Source: Actinomadura atramentaria DSM 43919
GTDB lineage: Bacteria > Actinomycetota > Actinomycetes > Streptosporangiales > Streptosporangiaceae
Length of the DNA: 64,000 nucleotides
Assembly (NCBI RefSeq): GCF_000381885.1
Contig: NZ_KB907211.1
Span: 248,001-312,000 of the forward strand
Direction of reading: 5' to 3'
The position numbers and the translations under genes are program-made. The notes beneath the pieces are model-generated. The model made no database searches and was not told the DNA's origin. It was given only the letters and a program-made list of their open reading frames with translations. This document shows, piece by piece, positions 58,904 through 64,000 of this stretch (position 1 is the stretch's first letter; every line of letters starts with the position of its first letter).

Positions 58904-60487
58904 GTGCTCCTCACCATCACGACGACCGCGCCGCCCGCGACCGACCTCGGGTTCCTGCTGCACAAGCACCCCGACCGCGCCCAGCGGTTCGCGCAGGCGT
59001 ACGGCACCGCGCACGTCTTCTACCCGGAGGCGGGGCCGGACCGCTGCACGGCCGCGCTGCTGCTCGACGTCGACCCGGTGAAGCTGGCCCGGACGCGCCG
59101 CGCGAACACGCCCGACTTCTCCCTCGGCCAGTACGTCAACGACCGGCCGTACGCGGCGTCCTCGCTGCTGGCGTCCGCGCTCGCCGGGGTGTTCCGGACG
59201 GCGATGCGCGGCCGGTGCGACGCGCGGCCCGACCTGGTGGACGTCCCGCTGCCGCTGGAGCTGACGCTGCCCGCGCTGCCCTGCCGGGGCGGCCCCGACC
59301 GCGCCGAGCGCTACTTCGCGCCGCTCGGCTGGACGGTGTCGGCCGAACGCATCCCGCTGGACCCGGGGTTCCCCGAGTGGGGCGACTCCCGGTACGTCAC
59401 GCTGACGCTGACGGGCACGGCCCGCCTCGCGGACGCGCTCAACCAGCTCTACGTGCTGCTGCCGGTGCTGGACGAGGCCAAGCACTACTGGCTCGCGCCC
59501 GACGAGGTGGACAAGCTGATCCGCGCGGGCGGCGGCTGGCTCGCCGCGCACCCCGACCGCGCCGCGATCACCCGTCGCTACCTGGCGAACCGCCGCGCCC
59601 TGGTGCGCGCCGCCCTCGGCCGCCTCGCCGCCGCCGACGACGCCCCGGACGACGCCCTCGGCGCGGTCCTCGACGGCACGGACCTCCCCGACGATCCCCC
59701 GGAAACCCCGGAGACCCCCGCCCCCGCCGAGCGCGCGCCCGGCGCGGCCGACGACGCCGGGCCCGCGCGGGATGCCGAGGCTGCGGGGAACGCCGAGCCC
59801 GCCCCGGACGCGGAACCCGCGCGTGCCGTCGTGCCCGTGCCCGCCGAAGCCTCGCCGGGCGCGCCGGGCGGGGAGCCCGACGGCCCCGCGCCGTCGCTCG
59901 CGGAGCGGCGGGTGCGCGCCGTGCTTGAGGAACTGCGCCGCGCCGACGCGCGCCGCGTCATCGACCTCGGCTGCGGCTCCGGCCAACTGCTCGCGAGGCT
60001 GCTGAAGGACCCCTTCTTCACCGAGGTCGGCGGCGCGGACGTCTCGTGGCGCGCCCTGGAGATCGCCCGGCGCCGCGTCACCGGCCGGAACCGCACCCGT
60101 AGCCACCGCCTGCGCGACCTGTTCCAGGGCGCGCTGACCTACGTCGACGAGCGCTTCCGCGACTACGACGCCGCCGTCCTCATGGAGGTCGTCGAGCACA
60201 TTGACCCGCCCAGGCTCGGCGCGGTCGAGCACGTCGTGTTCGGCGACGCCCGCCCCGCGACCGTCCTCGTGACGACCCCGAACGCCGAGTACAACGTCCG
60301 CTACGAGGGCCTGGCCCCCGGCGCGCACCGCCACGCCGACCACCGCTTCGAGTGGACCCGCGCCGAGTTCCGCGCGTGGTGCGGGCGCGTCGCGGCCGAG
60401 CACGGCTACGCCGTCCGGTACGTCGGCGTCGGCGACGACGACCCCGAGGTCGGCGCCCCGACCCAGATGGGAGTGTTCACCCGATGA
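58904..60487 (+). CDS. hen1: 3'-terminal RNA ribose 2'-O-methyltransferase Hen1
   Basis: Methylates the 2'-OH at the broken 3' end of cleaved RNA before or during ligation, so the repaired tRNA resists re-cleavage. 527 residues: the N-terminal domain (~1-235, MLLTITTTAPPATDLGFLLHKHPDRAQ) is the part that binds and activates the Pnkp ligase. A variable Ala/Pro/Glu linker (~240-330) follows, then the methyltransferase domain with VIDLGCGSGQLLARLL and the metal-site motifs AAVLMEVVEHIDPPRL and HRHADHRFEWTRAEF. The ATGA overlap with pnkp (60484-60487) forms a two-gene RNA-repair operon. Confidence 0.95.
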   Translation: MLLTITTTAPPATDLGFLLHKHPDRAQRFAQAYGTAHVFYPEAGPDRCTAALLLDVDPVKLARTRRANTPDFSLGQYVNDRPYAASSLLASALAGVFRTAMRGRCDARPDLVDVPLPLELTLPALPCRGGPDRAERYFAPLGWTVSAERIPLDPGFPEWGDSRYVTLTLTGTARLADALNQLYVLLPVLDEAKHYWLAPDEVDKLIRAGGGWLAAHPDRAAITRRYLANRRALVRAALGRLAAADDAPDDALGAVLDGTDLPDDPPETPETPAPAERAPGAADDAGPARDAEAAGNAEPAPDAEPARAVVPVPAEASPGAPGGEPDGPAPSLAERRVRAVLEELRRADARRVIDLGCGSGQLLARLLKDPFFTEVGGADVSWRALEIARRRVTGRNRTRSHRLRDLFQGALTYVDERFRDYDAAVLMEVVEHIDPPRLGAVEHVVFGDARPATVLVTTPNAEYNVRYEGLAPGAHRHADHRFEWTRAEFRAWCGRVAAEHGYAVRYVGVGDDDPEVGAPTQMGVFTR

Positions 60488-63024
60488 CCAGGGAACTGAC
60501 GATCCCCGCGACGGGCCTCGTCGTGCTGGTCGGCGTGTCCGGCTCGGGCAAGTCGCACTTCGCGCGCCGCCACTTCAAGCCGACCGAGGTCGTCTCGTCC
60601 GACTTCTGCCGCGCGGCCGTCAGCGACGACGAGAACGACCAGGCCGCGACCGGCGACGCCTTCGACCTGCTGCACCACATCGTCCGGACGCGGCTGCGGC
60701 GCGGACTGCTGACGGTCGTGGACGCCACCAACGTGCAGCCCAGGAGCCGCGCGTCGCTGCTGGAGATCGCCCGCGAGCAGGACGTCCTGTCCTGCGCGAT
60801 CGTGCTGGACGTCCCCGAGCACGTCGCCGTCGAGCGCAACAAGGCGCGCCCCGAACGGAACCTCGGCCCGCACGTCGTCCCCAGGCAGCGCCGCGAGTTG
60901 CGCCGCGGCCTGCGGTCGCTGCACCAGGAGTTCCGCCGCGTCCACGTCCTCACCGACGCGGAGGCCGACGACGCCGTCCTCGTCCGCGAGCGCCCGTGGA
61001 ACGACCGCCGCGAGCTGACCGGCCCGTTCGACGTGATCGGGGACGTCCACGGCTGCCGCGCCGAGCTGGAGGACCTGCTGACCGCCCTCGGCTACGCGAT
61101 CGAGCGCGACGCGGCGGGCCGCGCGTGCGGCGCGCGCCACCCGGGCGGCCGCACCGCCGTGTTCGTCGGCGACCTGGTGGACCGCGGCCCGGACACGCCC
61201 GGCGTCCTGCGCCTGGTCATGGGCATGGTCGCCGCCGGGGACGCCCTGTGCGTCTCGGGCAACCACGAGGCCAAGCTCGTCCGGGCGCTGCGCGGCCGCA
61301 GGGTCCGCGCCACGCACGGCCTCGCCGAGTCGCTGGAGCAGCTCGCGCGGGAGGACGAGGACTTCCGCGCCGCGGCCCTGGCCTTCATGAACGGCCTGAT
61401 CAGCCACTACGTTCTGGACGGCGGCCGCCTCGTCGTCGCCCACGCCGGGCTGAAGGAGGCGTACCACGGCCGCGCGTCCGGCCGCGTCCGCTCGTTCGCG
61501 CTGTACGGCGACACGACGGGCGAGACCGACGAGTACGGCCTGCCCGTCCGCTACCCGTGGGCGCGCGAGTACCGGGGCGCGGCGACGGTCGTGTACGGCC
61601 ACACGCCCGTCCCGGCCGCCGAGTGGGTGAACAACACCATCTGCCTCGACACCGGTGTCGTGTTCGGCGGGAAGATCACCGCGCTGCGCTACCCCGAGCG
61701 CGAACTGGTGGACCGCCCGGCCCGGCAGGTCTGGTACGAGCCCGTCCGCCCGCTGGCCCCGACACGGCCGGAGCGGGAGACGGGCGTCCTCCGCGTCGAG
61801 GACGTCATGTCGGTGAACGGCGTCGAGACCCGCCTGCTGGGCCGCGTCACCGTCCGCGAGGAGAACGCCCTCGCCGCGCTGGAGGTGATGAGCCGCTTCG
61901 CGGTGGACCCGCGCTGGCTCGTGTACCTGCCGCCGACGATGGCGCCCGCCGAGACGTCCGCGACGCCCGGTTTCCTGGAGCACCCCGCCGAGGCGCTGGC
62001 CGCCTACCGCGACGCCGGACTCGCGCGCGTCGTCTGCGAGGAGAAGCACATGGGGTCGCGGGCCGTCGTGGTCGTCGCCCGCGACGCCGAGTCCGCCGCC
62101 GCCCGCTTCGGCGTGGACGACGGGGGCACGGGCGCGGTCTTCACCCGCACCGGCCGCGCGTTCTTCCGCGACGCCGCGCTGAACGACGAGCTGCTGGCGC
62201 GCGTCCGGGCGGCGGTCGGCGCGGCCGGGCTGTGGGACGAGCTGGGCACGTCCTGGCTCGTCCTGGACGCCGAGCTGCTGCCGTGGTCGGCGAAGGCGCT
62301 CGACCTCGTCCGCACCCAGTACGCCGCGACGGGCGCCGCCGCCCGCGCCGCGCTGCCCCGCGCCGCCGATCTGCTGGCCCGCGCGGTCGCGCGCGGCGTG
62401 GACGTCGGCGGCCTCGCGGAGCGGACCGCGCGCCGCGCCGTCCACGCGGACCTGTTCCGCGACGCGTACGCGCGGTACTGCGCACCGGTGGACGGGCTGG
62501 ACGGGGTGCGCCTCGCGCCGTTCCAGATCCTCGCCGGGGAGGGCGTCGCGTACGGCGTCGAGCGCGACCACGACTGGCACCTGGAGATCGCCGCGCGGCT
62601 CGTCGCCGCCGACGCGTCCGGCCTGATCGCCGGGACGGAGTCCGTCGTCGTGGACCTCGCGGACCCCGCGTCGGAGGCCGCCGCGACGCAGTGGTGGACG
62701 AGGCTGACCGAGGCCGGGGGAGAGGGCATGGTCGTCAAGCCGCTCGGCCCGCTCCCCGAGGATCGGAAGGTTCAGCCGGGCCTGAAATGCCGGGGCCGCG
62801 AGTATCTGCGGATCATCTACGGCCCGGACTACACCGAGCCGGACACTTTGGACGTGCTGCGCCGCCGCTCGCTCGGCCGGAAGCGGTCGCTGGCGATGCG
62901 CGAGCACGCGCTGGGCGTCGAGGCGCTGCGCCGCCTCGCCGAGGGGGAGCCGCTGTGGCGGCGGCACCAGGCCGTGTTCGGCGTGCTGGCGCTGGAGTCC
63001 GAGCCGGTGGACCCCCGGCTCTGA
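60484..63024 (+). CDS. pnkp: Polynucleotide kinase-phosphatase-ligase Pnkp
   Basis: An 846-residue trifunctional RNA end-healing and sealing enzyme. Kinase: P-loop GVSGSGKSHF (~17-26) and DATNVQPRSR. Phosphatase (metallophosphoesterase): VIGDVHG (~183), GDLVDRGPDTP (~229), GNHE (~259) and VVYGHTPVP. C-terminal adenylyltransferase/ligase: KHMGSR with nucleophile Lys521, and GEGMVVKPLG. It removes 2',3'-cyclic phosphate, phosphorylates 5'-OH and, with Hen1, joins ends. All three active sites are intact. The operon probably repairs tRNAs cut by ribotoxins. Confidence 0.96.
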   Translation: MTRELTIPATGLVVLVGVSGSGKSHFARRHFKPTEVVSSDFCRAAVSDDENDQAATGDAFDLLHHIVRTRLRRGLLTVVDATNVQPRSRASLLEIAREQDVLSCAIVLDVPEHVAVERNKARPERNLGPHVVPRQRRELRRGLRSLHQEFRRVHVLTDAEADDAVLVRERPWNDRRELTGPFDVIGDVHGCRAELEDLLTALGYAIERDAAGRACGARHPGGRTAVFVGDLVDRGPDTPGVLRLVMGMVAAGDALCVSGNHEAKLVRALRGRRVRATHGLAESLEQLAREDEDFRAAALAFMNGLISHYVLDGGRLVVAHAGLKEAYHGRASGRVRSFALYGDTTGETDEYGLPVRYPWAREYRGAATVVYGHTPVPAAEWVNNTICLDTGVVFGGKITALRYPERELVDRPARQVWYEPVRPLAPTRPERETGVLRVEDVMSVNGVETRLLGRVTVREENALAALEVMSRFAVDPRWLVYLPPTMAPAETSATPGFLEHPAEALAAYRDAGLARVVCEEKHMGSRAVVVVARDAESAAARFGVDDGGTGAVFTRTGRAFFRDAALNDELLARVRAAVGAAGLWDELGTSWLVLDAELLPWSAKALDLVRTQYAATGAAARAALPRAADLLARAVARGVDVGGLAERTARRAVHADLFRDAYARYCAPVDGLDGVRLAPFQILAGEGVAYGVERDHDWHLEIAARLVAADASGLIAGTESVVVDLADPASEAAATQWWTRLTEAGGEGMVVKPLGPLPEDRKVQPGLKCRGREYLRIIYGPDYTEPDTLDVLRRRSLGRKRSLAMREHALGVEALRRLAEGEPLWRRHQAVFGVLALESEPVDPRL

Positions 63025-63032
63025 CGCCCGGC

Positions 63033-63062
63033 TCGGCGTCCCGTCGCGCGACGGGACGCCGA
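63033..63062. terminator. Bidirectional terminator after pnkp
   Basis: A 30-bp perfect palindrome (arms 63033-63047 / 63048-63062, core GGCGTCCCGTCGC) between the convergent pnkp and zinc-ribbon genes. Confidence 0.85.
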
Positions 63063-63069
63063 CCGCGGC

Positions 63070-63342
63070 TCAGGTGGAGAAGAGCATGTGGAACACGCCG
63101 CCGCCGTGATGGCCGTGGTGGCCGTAGTGCTGCGGCTGGTGGTGATGGTGGTGGACCTGCGCCGGAGCGCCCCACGCGGGCGCGGCGGGCGGGGGCGGCG
63201 TGTGGTGCGCGGCCTCCATCCGGCTCAGCGCCTCCAGCTCCCCGTAGTCGAGGAAGATCCCCCGGCAGTTGTCGCACTGCTCGATGTGGACGCCGTTCCG
63301 CGTGTAGGTCCGCATCAGACCACGGCACTTGGGACAGTGCAT
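63070..63342 (-). CDS. TFIIB-type zinc-ribbon protein with His-rich tail
   Basis: A 90-residue protein. The ribbon MHCPKCRGLM...GVHIEQCDNCRGIFLDYGELEALSRME is the zf-TFIIB family (CxxC...CxxC, residues ~3-40). The tail is Pro- and His-rich (QVHHHHHQPQHYGHHGHHGG), likely to bind metal. Such proteins may buffer zinc or bind nucleic acid. ATG 63342 has AAGGACG upstream. A TAGATT-like promoter lies between it and the upstream phosphotransferase gene, so it could be transcribed alone. Confidence 0.85.
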   Translation of the reverse strand: MHCPKCRGLMRTYTRNGVHIEQCDNCRGIFLDYGELEALSRMEAAHHTPPPPAAPAWGAPAQVHHHHHQPQHYGHHGHHGGGVFHMLFST

Positions 63343-63412
63343 CGGTGTCGTCCTTCCGTCATAACCCCAGAACGAGGGTAAATCTAGGGGAGCCGGAACA
63401 CCAAGGCACGCT

Positions 63413-64000
63413 TCAGGTGCCCGTCGCCATCGCGGCGATGCGGCCGCAGGCGGCGACCATCGCGGCTTCGGCGGTGTCCGGTTCCCGGTGTTGCTCCCGT
63501 GCTGATTGGACGCATGTCGCCGCGATCTGGATCGCCAGGGTTCGCGCGGGTTCGTCCAGACGCGTCCAGAGGGTCGCGTCGTCGCCGTCCGCGACGGGGC
63601 CGCCCGCCGCTCGGTAGGCGGTGACGAACTCGTTCCAGGCGGCCGGGGCGAGGACGCCGCCGAGGTACAGCGCGGCCGGGCGCGCCAGATCCCACGCGGG
63701 GTCACCGGTGCCCAGGTCCTCGACGTCGATGAGCAGCCACCGGTTCTGGTGGTTGACGAGTTGGCCGAGGTGCCAGTCGCCGTGGACGAGCGAAGTGTGC
63801 TCTTCCTGCTGTTCGGGTTTCAGCGTGCGGAACGCGGCGCGGACCGTGTCGGCGTCCTCGCCGTCGCCCAGGCGCGCGACGAGGCGCTCGACCCGGTCCC
63901 GCCTGGCCCGCTGGGGCGTGCCGTCCGGGACGTCGGCGCGGTGCAGCGCGGCGAGCAGCCGACCGGCGTCCGCCCACGGCGGCCGCTCCGGCGCGACGGG
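63413..64000 (-). CDS. Aminoglycoside phosphotransferase (APH)-family kinase, 5' end outside the window
   Basis: The visible 195 residues are the C-terminal lobe of an APH/choline-kinase-like protein. Catalytic loop LVHGDWHLGQLV (Asp of HGD; the usual Asn is Gln) and metal-binding IDVEDLGTGDPAWDLARPAALYLGG (the DxD/E motif) are clear. It ends AAMATGT at 63413. Substrate could be an aminoglycoside, a macrolide, a sugar or a metabolite; nothing distinguishes them. The N-terminal ATP-binding lobe and the start are cut off at position 64000. Confidence 0.85.
   Translation of the reverse strand, partial: PVAPERPPWADAGRLLAALHRADVPDGTPQRARRDRVERLVARLGDGEDADTVRAAFRTLKPEQQEEHTSLVHGDWHLGQLVNHQNRWLLIDVEDLGTGDPAWDLARPAALYLGGVLAPAAWNEFVTAYRAAGGPVADGDDATLWTRLDEPARTLAIQIAATCVQSAREQHREPDTAEAAMVAACGRIAAMATGT

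Overview
The window is very GC-rich, uses many GTG starts and carries actinobacterial core genes (sepH, cutRS, dut, DUF3710, DUF4193, DUF3159, ceoBC). This indicates a filamentous actinomycete; the Thermomonosporaceae (Actinomadura-like) are my best guess, but that is inference. Many genes appear to be read from leaderless mRNAs. I saw no tRNA, rRNA, CRISPR array or transposase.

Layout. 1-13.2 kb: TetR/carboxymuconolactone-decarboxylase pair with an operator, small membrane proteins, beta-carbonic anhydrase, a low-complexity membrane protein, a PEBP lipoprotein, a type II NADH dehydrogenase under a near-perfect Rex operator, an AfsR-like regulator and a DrrAB-type ABC exporter. 13.3-25.1 kb: two PH-domain proteins, sepH, a two-helix membrane protein with TxxD motifs, a lactone oxidase, a lytic transglycosylase, ferrochelatase, inositol monophosphatase and the two-component system cutRS. 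25.1-29.7 kb: two paralogous membrane Ser/Thr kinases; one is fused to a complete peptide-binding protein. 30.3-39.1 kb: DUF4193, small conserved genes, an archaeal-type valyl-tRNA synthetase, and a TetR/hydrolase/ferritin-like/P450 group. 39.2-50.7 kb: PaaI thioesterase, dut, DUF3710, an inserted ABC exporter, OB-fold protein, DUF3159, a decayed-looking structured segment, ceoC-ceoB, a KimA-like K+ permease and an RNA methyltransferase. 50.7-53.1 kb: a phage-type lysis cassette (CHAP endolysin, 51-residue protein, holin, DUF1906) without other phage genes. 53.3-64 kb: F420-type oxidoreductase, MFS exporter with divergent TetR, a PARG-type ADP-ribose glycohydrolase, a DUF3152 pseudo-protease, the Hen1-Pnkp RNA repair operon, a zinc-ribbon protein and a truncated phosphotransferase.

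How it fits together. The backbone (sepH, hemH, suhB-like, cutRS, DUF4193, dut, DUF3710, OB-fold, DUF3159, ceoC, ceoB, APC permease, RNA methyltransferase) follows an order I recall from Streptomyces coelicolor (about SCO5855-SCO5901) and Mycobacterium tuberculosis (about Rv2689c-Rv2701c). The kinases, valS/P450 block, ABC exporter and lysis cassette look like insertions into or beside it.

The most unusual items are the kinase/solute-binding-protein fusion, the segment at 45.0-45.7 kb (SD-sequestering leader, 15-16-nt tandem repeats and a three-way-junction palindrome), the stand-alone lysis cassette, and the RNA-repair operon beside an ADP-ribose hydrolase. All functions are inferred from sequence; nothing was searched or computed.
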